Source of the DNA: Sphingomonas sp. | Lineage (GTDB): Bacteria > Pseudomonadota > Alphaproteobacteria > Sphingomonadales > Sphingomonadaceae | DNA: 64,000 bases | NCBI RefSeq assembly: GCF_017744835.1 | Contig: NZ_JAGIAM010000001.1 | Location: forward strand, 1,054,001-1,118,000 | Reading direction: 5' to 3' | Part shown: one piece after another, positions 1-10,079 of the stretch | How positions within the stretch are numbered: the first letter of the stretch is position 1 | How the letters are laid out: every line of letters starts with the position of its first letter | Position numbers and translations under genes: made by a program | Notes under the pieces: model-generated | Databases searched by the model: none | Told to the model about the DNA's origin: nothing | Seen by the model: the letters and a program-made list of their open reading frames with translations, nothing else

Positions 1-201
1 CGGATAGTCGCGGCCGTCGAGGCGGTAGCGATCCCCCGCCAGACGCCCGACGATCGGGAAGAGCAGGGGGGCGCGGCCCGACCAAAAGGTCGGGTCGGCG
101 TCGGTCATCAGCTCGCGGCCCTGCGCGTCGCGGAGGTGGCTGAGCTCGGCGCCGAACGGGTTGATCGAGGCCGAGAGGGTCTCGCTGGCGATCTCGATCA
201 T
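1..201 (-). CDS. Aldose 1-epimerase family protein, partial (N-terminal 67 residues)
   Basis: Only the first 67 codons lie in the window; the 3' part runs off the left edge. The visible sequence has the opening of the LacX-like aldose 1-epimerase (mutarotase) family: FGAELSHLRD, a FWSGRAPLLFP block and a VGRLAGDRY block, in family order. These enzymes interconvert alpha and beta anomers of sugars in the cytoplasm. The ATG is 4 bases after the stop of the SDR gene, so the two are probably cotranscribed. The family call is good, but the active-site His and Glu residues lie outside the window, so substrate and activity cannot be judged. Confidence 0.75.
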   Translation of the reverse strand, partial: MIEIASETLSASINPFGAELSHLRDAQGRELMTDADPTFWSGRAPLLFPIVGRLAGDRYRLDGRDYP

Positions 202-205
202 CGCC

Positions 206-952
206 TCAGCCCTCGCGGTGGACGAGGAAAGGCGACCAGGCCTGGTTGACCGGCATCAGCTCGAGGCTGTTGATGTTGAGGTGCGCGGGCTGCTCGGCGA
301 CCCAGAGCATCGTCCTGGCGATGTCCTCGGCGGTCATCGGGTTCACGCCCGAATAGAGCTTGTCGGAGGCTTCCTGGCTGCCGGTGCGCACCAGCGTGAA
401 TTCGGTCTCGACCATGCCGGGCTCGATCGAAGTGACGCGCACGCCGGTGCCGATCAGGTCCGAACGCAGGTTGAGGCTGAACTGGCGGACGAAGGACTTG
501 GTCGCGCCATACACATTACCGCCGGGATAGGGGTAGTTGGCGGCGACCGATGACAGGTTGATGATCGCGCCCTTGCGCTCGACGAGCAGCGGCAGGAGCT
601 TGTGCGTCATCGACACCAGCGCCGTGATGTTGGTGTCGATCATCGTCGTCCAGTTGGACAGCGAGGCCTTTTGCGCCGGCTCGAGCCCGAGGGCGAGGCC
701 GGCGTTGTTGATCAGCAGGTCGATGCCGCGGAATTCCTCCGGCAGCGAATGGAGCGCTGCGTCGCGCGCGGCTTCGTCGCGCACGTCGAAGGCGAGCGTG
801 TGGACGCGATTCTCGCTGATCGTGGTGGCGAGCGCATCGAGCCGCTCCTTGCGCCGGCCGGTCGCGACCACGCGCCAGCCCGCCGCCGCAAAGGCGCGGA
901 CCGCAGCCTCGCCGATTCCCGCAGTGGCGCCGGTGATGAGGGCGGTGGGCAT
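206..952 (-). CDS. SDR family NAD(P)-dependent oxidoreductase (YdfG-like)
   Basis: Classical short-chain dehydrogenase of 248 residues. The nucleotide-binding TGATAGIG is at 7-14, NNAG at 82-85, the catalytic Ser near 134-135 and the YGATK active site has Tyr148 and Lys152. Basic residues after the second strand (TGRRKER) favour NADP(H). The overall pattern, including EPGMVETEF, resembles E. coli YdfG, an NADP-dependent 3-hydroxy acid/serine dehydrogenase; the substrate here is an inference only. The aldose-epimerase-like gene follows after 4 bases. The 5' side borders a palindromic repeat, so this pair may be a separate unit from the phe operon upstream. Confidence 0.85.
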   Translation of the reverse strand: MPTALITGATAGIGEAAVRAFAAAGWRVVATGRRKERLDALATTISENRVHTLAFDVRDEAARDAALHSLPEEFRGIDLLINNAGLALGLEPAQKASLSNWTTMIDTNITALVSMTHKLLPLLVERKGAIINLSSVAANYPYPGGNVYGATKSFVRQFSLNLRSDLIGTGVRVTSIEPGMVETEFTLVRTGSQEASDKLYSGVNPMTAEDIARTMLWVAEQPAHLNINSLELMPVNQAWSPFLVHREG

Positions 953-1019
953 GGGCTCGTCTCCTTGGCTGGTTCGGTGCGGCTATGCGGATTGATCGCC
1001 AATGAGGCAATGCCAACAA

Positions 1020-1075
1020 CCTTCTCCCTTGATGGGAGAAGGAAGGGCGCGCGCGTTAGCGCGTGGGAGGATGAG
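1020..1075. repeat. Intergenic palindromic (REP-like) repeat
   Basis: In the 190-base gap between the SDR gene and the 142-residue unknown gene there is a perfect 9-bp inverted repeat, CCTTCTCCC / GGGAGAAGG (1020-1028 and 1034-1042, loop TTGAT). A second GC-only inverted repeat follows at 1048-1063, then GGAGGATGAGGGTG. This layout matches repeats scattered through many alphaproteobacterial genomes. It could also stop transcription from the phe operon, although no T-run follows. The remaining bases of the gap show nothing else recognisable. Confidence 0.6.
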
Positions 1076-1143
1076 GGTGCGTGTGCCGCAGATGCCGCGC
1101 TATCGCTTCTGCGGCGCCTTCAGGCTTGTCCTCCGGTTGACCA

Positions 1144-1572
1144 TCATTCCCCGTCGTCGTGCGAGGGGCTCGGATCGTCCTCGTAGCTGGTGCGCGCTTC
1201 GCCGAGGTGCCAGCGTTCGCCGTCCCAGCGATCCTCATGGTCGCCGTACTGGATGAGCGTGGCCGGCGGGCAGCCGAGCTCGGGCAAGTGGATGCGGAGC
1301 AGCGCGCGGGCGCCGTCGACGTCGATGGCGTCGATGTCGACCACGCAGAACAGAGTCTCGCGCTCGCCTTCGGCATCCTCGGCGCCGAGCATCGTGCCGC
1401 CGCCCTGGCTGCAGCCGAGCCCCGCGAGGCGCAGCTCGGCGTCGAGCGTGACGCAGTAGCGATAATGGCGCTCGAAGGGATCGAGATCGCCGGGGAGGAT
1501 CACCGCCAGATATTCGGTGTCGAGCGGGTCCTCCATCATCGGGCCCAGCCCCTCGAGGAACCGCTCGATCAC
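1144..1572 (-). CDS. Conserved hypothetical protein, 142 aa, downstream of pheT
   Basis: Family not recognised. I chose the GTG at 1572 because AGGAG sits 8 bases upstream, inside the end of pheT, and the start is 4 bases after the pheT stop; an ATG 12 codons further in is the alternative. The protein is acidic and probably cytoplasmic, with no signal peptide or membrane segment. Visible features are an aliphatic beta-rich stretch (TEYLAVILPGDLD), LGCSQGGGTML near the middle, and a C-terminal acidic tail ending SYEDDPSPSHDDGE. Tight coupling to pheST suggests coexpression but does not give a function. Confidence 0.65.
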   Translation of the reverse strand: MIERFLEGLGPMMEDPLDTEYLAVILPGDLDPFERHYRYCVTLDAELRLAGLGCSQGGGTMLGAEDAEGERETLFCVVDIDAIDVDGARALLRIHLPELGCPPATLIQYGDHEDRWDGERWHLGEARTSYEDDPSPSHDDGE

Positions 1573-1576
1573 CGGT

Positions 1577-3961
1577 TCAGCTCCTGAGGCTCGCGCCCAG
1601 CTTGGCCGCGGCGGCGACGACCTTGTCGGCGATGGCCTTGAGATCGGCCTCGGTGAAGCTCTTCTCGGCGGGCTGGAGCGTGACTTCGACCGCGAGGCTC
1701 TTCTGCGCCTCGGGCACGCCGGTGCCGGTGAAGACGTCGAACAGCCGCGCATCGACGATCGCGGCCTTGTCGGCGCCCTTGACCGCGCGGACCAGGTCGC
1801 CGGCTGCAAGAGTCGAAGGGACCAGGAAGGCGAAGTCGCGCGTCACCGGCTGGAGCGCGGGCGGCGCATAGGCCGGGCGCATGAAGCCGGTCCCGCGCTT
1901 CGGCGGAAGCGCGTCGAGATAGAGCTCGATCGCGGCGACGTCGCCATCGAGGTCGAAGGCCTTGAGCACGCTCGGGTGGACCATGCCGAAGGCCGCGAGC
2001 ACGGTCTTGGGGCCGAGGCGCAGCGTGGCGGACTGGCCGGGGTGATAGACGTCGCCCGCCTCGCCCATGACCTGGAGGTTGGGGACCGGCGCGCCGGCGG
2101 CCTCGAGCAGCGCGAGCGCCTCGGCCTTGGCGTCGAAGGCGCCGAAGGGCTGGGCCTTGCCCGCCTGCCAGCCGCGCGGCGACCGGCTGCCGGCGAGCAC
2201 CACGGCAAGCGTGAGCCGCTCCTTGTCGGCGAGATAGCGGCGGCCGATCTCGAACAGCCGCACGCCCTGGGCGCCGCGCTTCACGTTGCGCTCGGCGGCC
2301 GCGAGCAGGCCGGGGAGCAGCGAGGGACGCATGACCTTCATGTCCTCGCTGATCGGGTTGGCGAGCGTCCAGGCGCCGCCGCCGAAGGGCGCGGCCTGGG
2401 CTTCGGAGATGAAGCTCCAGGTCACGGCTTCGTGCAGCCCGCGCGCGGCAGCGGTGCGGCGCAGGCGGCGCTCGAGCTTCTGCTCGGCAGTGGCGGTGGG
2501 CCGGGCAACGCCGGGGTCGCGCGCGAGCGGAGTCGAGGGCACCTTGTCGATGCCTTCGATGCGGATCACTTCCTCGACCAGGTCGGCGGGGCCGTCGATG
2601 TCGCGGCGCCAGCTGGGCGCAGTGACGTTCCAGCCGGCATCGACCGCGAAGCCGAGGCGTTCGAGGATCGCCTTCTGCCGATCGGCGGGGACGGCGAGGC
2701 CGCCCAGCGTCTCGGCGAGCGCGGGATCATAGCTGAGCACCTTCGCCCCAACGGGCGGCTCGCCGGCGCGGGTGACGGTGCTGGCGGTGCCGCCGCAATG
2801 CTCGACCACCAGCCAGGTGGCGATCGCCAGCCCTTCGTCGAGGAACGCGGGATCGACGCCGCGCTCGAAGCGCTGGCGCGCGTCGCTGGTGAGGCCGAGC
2901 TTCTGGCCGGTGCGGGCGATGTGCTCGGGATCGAAATAGGCGCATTCGATGACCACGTCGGTGGTCGTATCGGTGACGCCCGAGTCCTCGCCGCCCATGA
3001 TGCCGCCGATGTCGTGGACATGGGCATCGTCGGCGATGACGGTCATCGTCTCGTCGAGCGTGTAGGTCTTGCCGTTGAGCACGAGAACCTGCTCGCCGGG
3101 CTTCGCTTTGCGCGCGACGAGCCCGCCCTGGAGCTTGGCCTTGTCATAGACGTGCAGCGGGCGGCCGAGGTCGATCATCACGAAATTGGTGATGTCGACG
3201 AGCACCGAGATCGGGCGCTGGCCGATCGCGGTCAGCTTGCGGCGCATCCATTCGGGCGATTCGCCATTGGCGACGCCCTGGACCTGCTGGGCGAAGAAGG
3301 CGGGGCAGCCCTGGGGATCGTCGGTGCGCACGTCGGGGCCGGGGCCCTCGCCTGCGATCGGGCCGTTCACCATGCGATAGACCTCGCCGAGCGGCCGGAG
3401 CGCGCCCAGCCCGGCGGCGGCGAGGTCGCGCGCGATGCCGCGCACGCCCATGCAATCCTGGCGGTTGGGAGTGATCGACACGTCGATCACCGGATCGTCG
3501 AGCCCGGCATAGCCCGCGAAGGGCGTGCCGACGGGGGCGTCGGCGGGAAGCTCGATGATGCCCTCATGGTCTTCGCCGAGCTCGAGCTCGCGCGTCGAGC
3601 ACATCATGCCGTTCGATTCGACGCCGCGCACGGCGGCGACTTTGAGCTGCATGCCGTTGACCGGCACCACTGCGCCTGGAAGGCCGAGCACGCCGACGAG
3701 GCCAGCGCGAGCATTGGGGGCGCCGCAGACGACCTGGAGCGGTGCGCCTTCGCCGGTGTCGACGGTGAGCACCTGCAGCTTGTCGGCCTGGGGATGGCGT
3801 TCGGCAGTGAGCACGCGCGCGACGCGGAAGCCGGCGAGCTTCTCGCCGGGGTTCTCGACGCCCTCTACCTCGAGGCCGACGCGAGTGAGCGCCTCGACGA
3901 TCTCGTCGAGCGAGGCGCTGGTTTCGAGATGCTCCTTGAGCCAGCCGAGCGTGAACTTCAT
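1577..3961 (-). CDS. pheT: Phenylalanine--tRNA ligase subunit beta
   Basis: The 794-residue beta chain of the (alphabeta)2 phenylalanyl-tRNA synthetase, the normal length. It has the N-terminal [12 protein letters not shown] start, an EMAP-type tRNA-binding domain (about 40-150), the B3/B4 editing region, the B5 DNA-binding-like domain (about 400-470) and a C-terminal FDX-ACB anticodon-binding domain (about 700-794). The beta subunit positions and edits tRNA(Phe); catalysis resides in PheS. Its ATG overlaps the pheS stop by 4 bases (ATGA), giving translational coupling and equal stoichiometry. No pheM-type attenuator is visible in the short gap upstream of pheS. Confidence 0.98.
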   Translation of the reverse strand: MKFTLGWLKEHLETSASLDEIVEALTRVGLEVEGVENPGEKLAGFRVARVLTAERHPQADKLQVLTVDTGEGAPLQVVCGAPNARAGLVGVLGLPGAVVPVNGMQLKVAAVRGVESNGMMCSTRELELGEDHEGIIELPADAPVGTPFAGYAGLDDPVIDVSITPNRQDCMGVRGIARDLAAAGLGALRPLGEVYRMVNGPIAGEGPGPDVRTDDPQGCPAFFAQQVQGVANGESPEWMRRKLTAIGQRPISVLVDITNFVMIDLGRPLHVYDKAKLQGGLVARKAKPGEQVLVLNGKTYTLDETMTVIADDAHVHDIGGIMGGEDSGVTDTTTDVVIECAYFDPEHIARTGQKLGLTSDARQRFERGVDPAFLDEGLAIATWLVVEHCGGTASTVTRAGEPPVGAKVLSYDPALAETLGGLAVPADRQKAILERLGFAVDAGWNVTAPSWRRDIDGPADLVEEVIRIEGIDKVPSTPLARDPGVARPTATAEQKLERRLRRTAAARGLHEAVTWSFISEAQAAPFGGGAWTLANPISEDMKVMRPSLLPGLLAAAERNVKRGAQGVRLFEIGRRYLADKERLTLAVVLAGSRSPRGWQAGKAQPFGAFDAKAEALALLEAAGAPVPNLQVMGEAGDVYHPGQSATLRLGPKTVLAAFGMVHPSVLKAFDLDGDVAAIELYLDALPPKRGTGFMRPAYAPPALQPVTRDFAFLVPSTLAAGDLVRAVKGADKAAIVDARLFDVFTGTGVPEAQKSLAVEVTLQPAEKSFTEADLKAIADKVVAAAAKLGASLRS

Positions 3962-5052
3962 GCGCCGACTCCCCCCGAGAGCGTGGGCACGTCGAGCGCC
4001 GAGAAGCCGTAGTGCTTCAGCCAGCGCAGATCGCCATCGAAGAAGGCGCGCAAGTCATCCATCCCATATTTGAGCATCGCGAGGCGATCGACGCCGGTGC
4101 CGAAGGCGAAGCCCTGCCATTCGGCGGGGTCGAGCCCGGCGGCGGCGATCACCTTGGGATGCACCATCCCCGAGCCGAGGACCTCCATCCAGCCGCCGTT
4201 CTCGGACTCGCGGGGATCGCCGCCGATCACGCGCTTGCCGTTGATCACGGTGTAGCCGACGTCGACCTCGGCCGAAGGCTCGGTAAAGGGGAAATAGCTG
4301 GGGCGCAGCCGCAGCACGATGTCGTCGCGCTCGAAGAAGGCCTTGAGGAAGGTCTCGAGCGTCCATTTGAGGTGACCGAGCGTGATCCCCTTGTCGATCA
4401 CCAGCCCCTCGATCTGGTGGAACATCGGCGTGTGGGTGGCGTCCGAATCCGACCGATAGACGCGGCCGGGCGCGATGATGCGGATCGGCGGCTGCTGGCT
4501 CGTCATCGTGCGGATCTGCACGGGGCTGGTGTGCGTGCGCAGCACCATCGGCCGCTCATGCTCGCCGGCGAGATAGAAGGTATCGTGCATCGCGCGCGCC
4601 GGATGCGTCTCCGGGATGTTGAGCGCCGTGAAATTGTGCCAGTCGTCCTCGATCTCGGGGCCGGTGGCGACCGAGAAGCCGAGGTCGGCGAAGATCTCGG
4701 CGAGCTCGTCCATCACCTGGCTGACCGGGTGGACGGTGCCGGACGCGGCCGCGTCGACCGGCAGCGTCATGTCGAGCGTCTCGCTGGCGAGGCGCGCGTC
4801 GAGCGCGGCGCGTTCGAGCAGCGCCTTGCGCTGCGCGAGCGCCTCGGTCACCGACTCGCGTAGGCCGTGGATGCGGGGCCCCTCGCTCTGGCGCTCCTCG
4901 GGGCTCATGCCGCCGAGCGTCTTGAGCAGGCCGGTCACCACGCCCTGCTTGCCGAGCGCATGGACGCGCAGCGTCTCCAGCGCATCGAGCCCCGCGGCGA
5001 CGTCGATCGACGCGAGCAGGTCGGCGCGGAGCTGGTCTAGATCGGTGGTCAT
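3958..5052 (-). CDS. pheS: Phenylalanine--tRNA ligase subunit alpha
   Basis: The 364-residue catalytic alpha chain, which activates phenylalanine with ATP and charges tRNA(Phe). It starts with the class II PheS N-terminal coiled-coil region (about 15-85) and continues into the class II synthetase core. Motif 2-like sequence surrounds [20 protein letters not shown], and motif 3 is seen as [20 protein letters not shown] near the C-terminus. The ATG at 5052 gives the expected length. It is first in the pheS-pheT-unknown unit; the 58 bases upstream separate it from the LysE-type gene on the same strand. Confidence 0.98.
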   Translation of the reverse strand: MTTDLDQLRADLLASIDVAAGLDALETLRVHALGKQGVVTGLLKTLGGMSPEERQSEGPRIHGLRESVTEALAQRKALLERAALDARLASETLDMTLPVDAAASGTVHPVSQVMDELAEIFADLGFSVATGPEIEDDWHNFTALNIPETHPARAMHDTFYLAGEHERPMVLRTHTSPVQIRTMTSQQPPIRIIAPGRVYRSDSDATHTPMFHQIEGLVIDKGITLGHLKWTLETFLKAFFERDDIVLRLRPSYFPFTEPSAEVDVGYTVINGKRVIGGDPRESENGGWMEVLGSGMVHPKVIAAAGLDPAEWQGFAFGTGVDRLAMLKYGMDDLRAFFDGDLRWLKHYGFSALDVPTLSGGVGA

Positions 5053-5110
5053 TGGTTTCCGTTCTCTGTCACGTGGAGGCCCGAACCCCAGACGGGGCCG
5101 CGCGTCAAGC

Positions 5111-5731
5111 CTATACCCGGTGCCCGAGCAGTGCGCCGCCGAAGCCGATGAACATCAGCCCGGTGGCGCGGTTGAACAGCCGCTGGCGGTTGGCGGGTGC
5201 CAGCCAGCGTGCGAGCGAGCGGCCGCCGAGCGCATAGACCGAGTACCAGAAGGTCTCGATCACGACGAAGCTGGCGACGAGGATGCCGAGCTGGGTCCAG
5301 AAGGGACGGCTGGTGTCGAGGAATTGGGGGAAGAGCGCGGCGGCGAAGACGATCAGCTTGGGATTGGAAAGCCCGGTGCCGAGCCCGGCGGCGTAGAGCG
5401 CGCGCGCCGAGGGCGGAGTGCGCGGATCGGCGGCGTCGCTCGCGGCGACGGGTGCGCGCCAGGCCTTGATCCCCAGCCAGACGAGATAGGCGACGCCGGC
5501 GTAGCGCAGCGCGTCGTAGAGCATCGGCGCCGCCTTGAGCAGCGCGCCGAGCCCGGCGGCGGAGGCGAGCAGGCAGAGCAGCACCGCGCTCATCAGCCCG
5601 GCCATCGAGAAGATCGCGCGGCGCGGGCCGTGGTGGATGCTCTGGACCATGACGTGGAGCATGTTCGGCCCCGGCGTGGCCGAGATCAGGAACACGGCGG
5701 TGACGTAGAGCCACCAGGTCTGCAGTGCCAT
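5111..5731 (-). CDS. LysE family translocator
   Basis: Integral inner-membrane protein of 206 residues with about six hydrophobic segments, belonging to the LysE/RhtB amino-acid exporter superfamily. The diagnostic N-terminal motif is present as [20 protein letters not shown] (about 20-39), followed by a glycine/alanine-rich second segment. These carriers export amino acids or derivatives; the substrate cannot be read from sequence. I start at the ATG (5731), preceded by AGGGAG, because upstream codons enter the rplT terminator region. It lies between the rplT terminator and pheS and may have its own promoter. Confidence 0.85.
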   Translation of the reverse strand: MALQTWWLYVTAVFLISATPGPNMLHVMVQSIHHGPRRAIFSMAGLMSAVLLCLLASAAGLGALLKAAPMLYDALRYAGVAYLVWLGIKAWRAPVAASDAADPRTPPSARALYAAGLGTGLSNPKLIVFAAALFPQFLDTSRPFWTQLGILVASFVVIETFWYSVYALGGRSLARWLAPANRQRLFNRATGLMFIGFGGALLGHRV

Positions 5732-5759
5732 CGATTCGTCTCCCTTCCTCGAGGCCAAG

Positions 5760-5795
5760 AAAAAGGGCGCCGGTGTTGCCACCGACGCCCCGTTT
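5760..5795 (-). terminator. Intrinsic terminator of the rpmI-rplT operon
   Basis: Read on the minus strand, an 11-bp stem GGGCGTCGGTG / CACCGGCGCCC (one G-U pair) with a GCAA loop is followed directly by a run of Ts. It starts 23 bases after the rplT stop, in exactly the position of a Rho-independent terminator. Confidence 0.9.
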
Positions 5796-5817
5796 TCAGC
5801 TTGCGCTACAGGTCGCT

Positions 5818-6183
5818 TCAGGCGGCCTGGGGCAGTGCCGCCTTCGCCTGCGCGACGATGGCGCTAAACGCCTCGGTCTCGTTCATGGCGATGTCGGCCA
5901 GGACCTTCCGGTCGAGATCGATGCCGGCCAGCTTGAGGCCGTGCATGAACTGCGAATAGGTCAGGCCCTCGGCGCGGACGCCGGCGTTGATGCGCTGGAT
6001 CCACAGACCGCGGAACGTGCGCTTCTTAACCTTGCGGTCGCGATAGGCGTACTGGCCGGCCTTTTCGACGGCCTGGCGCGCGATGCGGATCGTGTTCTTG
6101 CGACGGCCATAATAGCCCTTCGCCTGATCCAAAATGCGCTTGTGCTTCGCCTTGGTGGTCGTGCCACGCTTCACTCGTGCCAT
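5818..6183 (-). CDS. rplT: 50S ribosomal protein L20
   Basis: A 121-residue basic protein with the full L20 pattern: MARVKRG start, the KAKHKRIL and GYYGRRKNT blocks in the long N-terminal helix, and the globular C-terminal domain ([30 protein letters not shown]). L20 binds 23S rRNA early in 50S assembly and in many bacteria represses its own operon. It follows rpmI by 14 bases and ends just before a strong terminator. infC, often the first gene of this operon, is not adjacent here. Confidence 0.98.
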   Translation of the reverse strand: MARVKRGTTTKAKHKRILDQAKGYYGRRKNTIRIARQAVEKAGQYAYRDRKVKKRTFRGLWIQRINAGVRAEGLTYSQFMHGLKLAGIDLDRKVLADIAMNETEAFSAIVAQAKAALPQAA

Positions 6184-6197
6184 TGTCTAGGCCTCCC

Positions 6198-6401
6198 TTA
6201 CTTCAGACCGTAGGGCGCCCACGCCTTGACGTGAGCCACGTCGGCGTCGGACAGCACGCTGGTGCCGCGGTTCTGGCGGATGTACTTCGCATTGTGCGAG
6301 ATCAGGCGGTGGCGCTTACCGGCGACTCCGTGCTTCACCTTGCCGGTGGCGGTGAGCTTGAAGCGCTTTTTGACGCCGCTCTTCGTCTTGAGCTTGGGCA
6401 T
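6198..6401 (-). CDS. rpmI: 50S ribosomal protein L35
   Basis: Small basic protein of 67 residues starting [14 protein letters not shown], with [12 protein letters not shown] and a tryptophan-containing tail ([11 protein letters not shown]). The ATG at 6401 has AAGGAGACGAAA just upstream; in-frame codons before it are not L35. L35 is a late-assembling 50S subunit protein. First gene of the two-gene rpmI-rplT operon, divergent from the AsmA-like gene. Confidence 0.97.
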   Translation of the reverse strand: MPKLKTKSGVKKRFKLTATGKVKHGVAGKRHRLISHNAKYIRQNRGTSVLSDADVAHVKAWAPYGLK

Positions 6402-6568
6402 TTTCGTCTCCTTGTAGTTCGACGATTGCGGACACGCGCGGCAGCCCATTCAGCCGGCGCATCCCTACGATCGCGGAAAGGCGGCCCCTTAGCGGATGCG
6501 CCGCGGCAATGCAACCGGCGGGCGCGCCGCAGGGGAACCCCTTCGCCCCGAGCGGCTTTTTCCCTCCC

Positions 6569-8719
6569 ATGGCAGACCGCGATGCGCCCCTGTCGGCCGC
6601 CGAAGCGGCGCCCTCGCCCCGCGAATCCGCGGCCGCGCGGCCGATGCGCGCGCTCGGCACGCCGCTCGCTGCCACGATCGCGGTGCTCACCAGCCTGATC
6701 GGGCTGGTGGTGCTCGCCTGGGCCGTGCTGTTCGTCACCAAGGGGCGCTTCCTGAAGGGCACGTTCGAGCGGATCGTCGCCGCCGAGACCGGGCGGCAGG
6801 TGCATGTCGGGGGCGATTTCCAGCTCTATTTCGCGCCGATCAACGTCAAGTTCCTCGCCGAAGGGCTGACGATCTCCAACCCCGAATGGGCGGGGCGCGG
6901 CAATTTCTTCGCGGCGAAGAAGATCGACACGCGACTCTCGACCTGGAGCCTGATTATCGGTCATGAGCGGATCAACTGGCTGGGCCTCGACGAGGGGCAT
7001 GTCGACCTGCAGTGGGATGCCTCGGGCAAGCGCAACACCTGGACCTTCGGCGAGCAGAAGGGCGAGCCGCTCGACCTGCCGATCATCCGGCGCGCGCTCG
7101 TGCGCGGCACGCAGGTCCGCTACGTCAATCCGCAGATGGAGATCGAGGCTGCGATCCGCATCCACACGGTCGAGGCGCGCGACACCCAGTTCGCCAGCCG
7201 GATCGGCTTCGACGGCAACGGCACGGCGCGCAAGACGCGCTTCACGCTTTCGGGCGCGTTGCTGACGCCCAACGCCACCGTTGCGGGCGGGCGCAACCGG
7301 CTCCAGCTCCATGCCGAGGGCGTGCGCACCAGCATCGACGTGTCGGGCACGCTGCCGGGCGCGACCGAGATCGAGGGCGCCGATCTGCACATGGACGCGC
7401 GCGGGCAGAATCTCGCCGACATCTTCTCGGTCGCGGGAATCGCGGTGCCCGACACGCGCAGCTACCGGCTGCGATCGGCCTTCACCAAGCACGGCAACGA
7501 GTGGCGCTTCACCGGGCTGCGCGGCCGATTCGGCGACAGCGACCTGGCGGGGCGCTTCACCATCACCTCGCGCGAGCCGCGGATGCTGCTGACCGCGAAC
7601 CTCGCCACGCGCGTGCTCGACATCGTCGATGCGGGGCCGTTCATCGGCTACAACCCCAACAAGCTCGAGGCGCAGGGCAAGGCGGGCGCGATCGAGCAGG
7701 TCGGCGGCACGCCGCGCGTGCTGCCGGACGCGCCGTTGCGGGTGGAGGCGCTGAAGAACTTCGATGCGAAGGTCGACTGGACGGTGCGGACGGTACGCGC
7801 CGAAAGCCTGCCGGTGTCGAACGTCACGCTGGGGCTCGACCTCGACAACCGGCTGCTCAAGCTCTCGCCGCTCAACTTCTCGATGGCGCGCGGGACGGTG
7901 AGCTCGGACATCACAATCAACGCGCGGCGCGAGCCGGTCTTCACCGAATACGACATCCGCCTCTCGCCGACGCCGATGGGAACGCTGCTCGCGGGCTTCG
8001 GCGTCGAGCAGTCGGGGACGAGCGGGACGCTCAAGGCGCGGGTGCAGATGACCGGCACCGGCAACAGCGTGCGCGATTCGCTCGCCAATTCGAACGGGCG
8101 CATCGCCATCATCATGCCGAGTGGATCGATGTGGACGCGCAACACCGAACTCGCGGAGCTCGACATCGGCGTGTTCATCCAGAAGATGTTCGAGGAGAAG
8201 CTGAAGGAGCCGGTGCGGATCAACTGCGGGCTGATCGGCTTCACGGTGCGCAACGGCATCGGCGCGGCGGACCCGATCCTGATCGACACCGCCAAGAACG
8301 TGATGCTCGGCCGCGGCGGGTTCAGCTTCAAGAACGAGTCGATCGATCTCGCCTTCCGCGCCGACAGCAAGAAGTTCAGCCTCTTCTCGGGCCAGTCGCC
8401 GGTGGGGATCGGGGGCTATTTCGCCCGTCCGACGATCGACGTGATCAGCCCCGAGCTGATCGGGCGCGCGGGCGCCGGGCTGGGGCTGGGCGCCCTGGTG
8501 AGCCCGCTGGCGGCGGTGATCGCCTTCGTCGACGTGGGCGACGCCAAGGCTGCCGACTGCGGGCCGGTGCTGGCAGGCGCGCATGCCTGGTCGCAGCGCG
8601 ACGTAAAAGGGCGGCCGCGCGACGATGTCGGGCGCGGCACGACCGCCAAGTCGGAGAGCGGCAAGCAGTCGGCACCCGAGCGCAAGAAGCAGCGCAAGAA
8701 GTTCCTGGGCATCTTCTGA
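6569..8719 (+). CDS. AsmA family protein
   Basis: Protein of 716 residues from the ATG at 6569; an ATG at 6509 would add 20 residues, and no convincing ribosome-binding site separates the two. One hydrophobic anchor (about 31-55, LAATIAVLTSLIGLVVLAWA) is followed by a large periplasmic region built of beta-strand repeats, with the AsmA opening (FERIVAAETGRQVHVGGDFQLYF) and a C-terminal AsmA_2-type domain (about 430-620). AsmA-like proteins are bridge-like and are thought to move phospholipids to, or otherwise maintain, the outer membrane; that role is family knowledge. The last 60 residues are basic and low-complexity (KSESGKQSAPERKKQRKK). Confidence 0.85.
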   Translation: MADRDAPLSAAEAAPSPRESAAARPMRALGTPLAATIAVLTSLIGLVVLAWAVLFVTKGRFLKGTFERIVAAETGRQVHVGGDFQLYFAPINVKFLAEGLTISNPEWAGRGNFFAAKKIDTRLSTWSLIIGHERINWLGLDEGHVDLQWDASGKRNTWTFGEQKGEPLDLPIIRRALVRGTQVRYVNPQMEIEAAIRIHTVEARDTQFASRIGFDGNGTARKTRFTLSGALLTPNATVAGGRNRLQLHAEGVRTSIDVSGTLPGATEIEGADLHMDARGQNLADIFSVAGIAVPDTRSYRLRSAFTKHGNEWRFTGLRGRFGDSDLAGRFTITSREPRMLLTANLATRVLDIVDAGPFIGYNPNKLEAQGKAGAIEQVGGTPRVLPDAPLRVEALKNFDAKVDWTVRTVRAESLPVSNVTLGLDLDNRLLKLSPLNFSMARGTVSSDITINARREPVFTEYDIRLSPTPMGTLLAGFGVEQSGTSGTLKARVQMTGTGNSVRDSLANSNGRIAIIMPSGSMWTRNTELAELDIGVFIQKMFEEKLKEPVRINCGLIGFTVRNGIGAADPILIDTAKNVMLGRGGFSFKNESIDLAFRADSKKFSLFSGQSPVGIGGYFARPTIDVISPELIGRAGAGLGLGALVSPLAAVIAFVDVGDAKAADCGPVLAGAHAWSQRDVKGRPRDDVGRGTTAKSESGKQSAPERKKQRKKFLGIF

Positions 8720-8758
8720 ACCGTTGCGGGGCGCGTCCGCCCGCCCTAGGCAGCGGGC

Positions 8759-9994
8759 ATGGGGTGGCGGCTGAGGGAAGACGTGGACTGGCGGCGTGCG
8801 GTGCTGTGGCTGGCGCTGCTCGTCACCTGCAGCGCGGGCTGGTTGTTCAAGGGGCATTGCGTGCCCGGCGGCTGGACCGGCGGCGAGCAATATACCACCG
8901 GCTGCTACAACGACGTGATGCCCTTCTGGAGCGGGCGCGGTGTCGCCGAGGGCAAGATTCCCTATCTCCAGGTGCCGATCGAATATCCGGTGCTCACCGG
9001 CGCACAGATCGGCGTCGAGGGCGCCGCCGCGCACCTGCTGTTCGGCAAGCATGTGCGCGAGGGGCATTTCCTGGGGGTGGTGACGATCGCCAATGCGGCG
9101 ATCGCCGGGCTGATCCTGTGGATGTTCCTCGAGGCCGGCATGGACCGCCGCCGGCTGTGGTGGTGGGCGTGCGCTCCGCCGCTGATCCTCTACGTCGGGC
9201 ATAATTGGGATCTCGCCGCCGCCGCGCTGATGGTCGCGGCGCTGCTGCTCGCGCGCAAGGGAAGGCTGGCGACAGGCGCGGCGATGGCGGCGCTGGGCGC
9301 GGCGGCCAAGCTCTTTCCCGCGCTGGCGCTGCCACCGATCGGGCTCACGGCGCTGCTGACGCGCGACCGACCCTGGCCGCGTCGGATCCTGCGGGCGGCA
9401 AGCGCGACCGCGGCGGCGATCGGAAGCTGGGCGCTGGTCAACGCGCCCGTCGCGCTGCTCGCGCCGCAGAATTGGGCGCAATTCTATCTCTTCTCGCAGG
9501 ATCGGCCCGGTACCGCTGCGGGAAGCTGGGACGTGCTGGGCAACATGGGCTGGTGGGTCACCTCGACCGAGCAGCGCAACCTCTATGCGGCGGTGCTGTT
9601 CCTGGGCGGGGCGGCGGCCATATTGGGGATCGGCTGGTTCCGCCACCGCGAACGGATGTGGCTGCTGACCACACCGCTGCTCGCCTGGTTCATGCTCACC
9701 AACAAAGTCTATTCGCCGCAGTTCGACCTGTGGCTCTACCCACTGCTGCTTATGACTGCGCCGCGGCTGCTGCCGGTGGCGTTCTTCGTGCTCGGCGACG
9801 TGGCCGCCTATTTCGCCGAATTCTGGTGGTTCGCGGGCAACGAGGGGCTGTGGCCGGCGGCGAGCTATACGCACATCGCGCTGGCGGCGGCGTTTCGGGC
9901 CGCGGCGATGCTGTGGCTGATCGTGGACTGCGTGCTGCTGGCGCCGCCGGAGTGGATCGGAGGTGGTGCCAAGGACTCGAGAGCGTCGAGCTGA
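8759..9994 (+). CDS. Glycosyltransferase 87 family membrane protein
   Basis: Polytopic membrane protein of 411 residues with roughly nine or ten hydrophobic segments. The extracytoplasmic loop after the first segment contains YNDVMPFWSGRG and YLQVPIEYPVLTG, which resemble the GT87 (DUF2029, polyprenol-phosphate-mannose-dependent) family, where an Asp in this loop is catalytic. LFPALALPPIGL and TNKVYSPQFDLWLYPLLL are further family-like blocks. It probably transfers a sugar from a lipid carrier on the outer face of the inner membrane; the sugar is unknown. It starts 39 bases after the AsmA-like gene on the same strand, so an envelope role for both is likely. Confidence 0.75.
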   Translation: MGWRLREDVDWRRAVLWLALLVTCSAGWLFKGHCVPGGWTGGEQYTTGCYNDVMPFWSGRGVAEGKIPYLQVPIEYPVLTGAQIGVEGAAAHLLFGKHVREGHFLGVVTIANAAIAGLILWMFLEAGMDRRRLWWWACAPPLILYVGHNWDLAAAALMVAALLLARKGRLATGAAMAALGAAAKLFPALALPPIGLTALLTRDRPWPRRILRAASATAAAIGSWALVNAPVALLAPQNWAQFYLFSQDRPGTAAGSWDVLGNMGWWVTSTEQRNLYAAVLFLGGAAAILGIGWFRHRERMWLLTTPLLAWFMLTNKVYSPQFDLWLYPLLLMTAPRLLPVAFFVLGDVAAYFAEFWWFAGNEGLWPAASYTHIALAAAFRAAAMLWLIVDCVLLAPPEWIGGGAKDSRASS

Positions 9995-10079
9995 AAAGCG
10001 CCGGCCGAGGCATCGAGCCTCGCCCGCCGCTACACCCACCCCTTGATCCCCGCCCTTTTCAGGAAGGGGAAACCGGACG

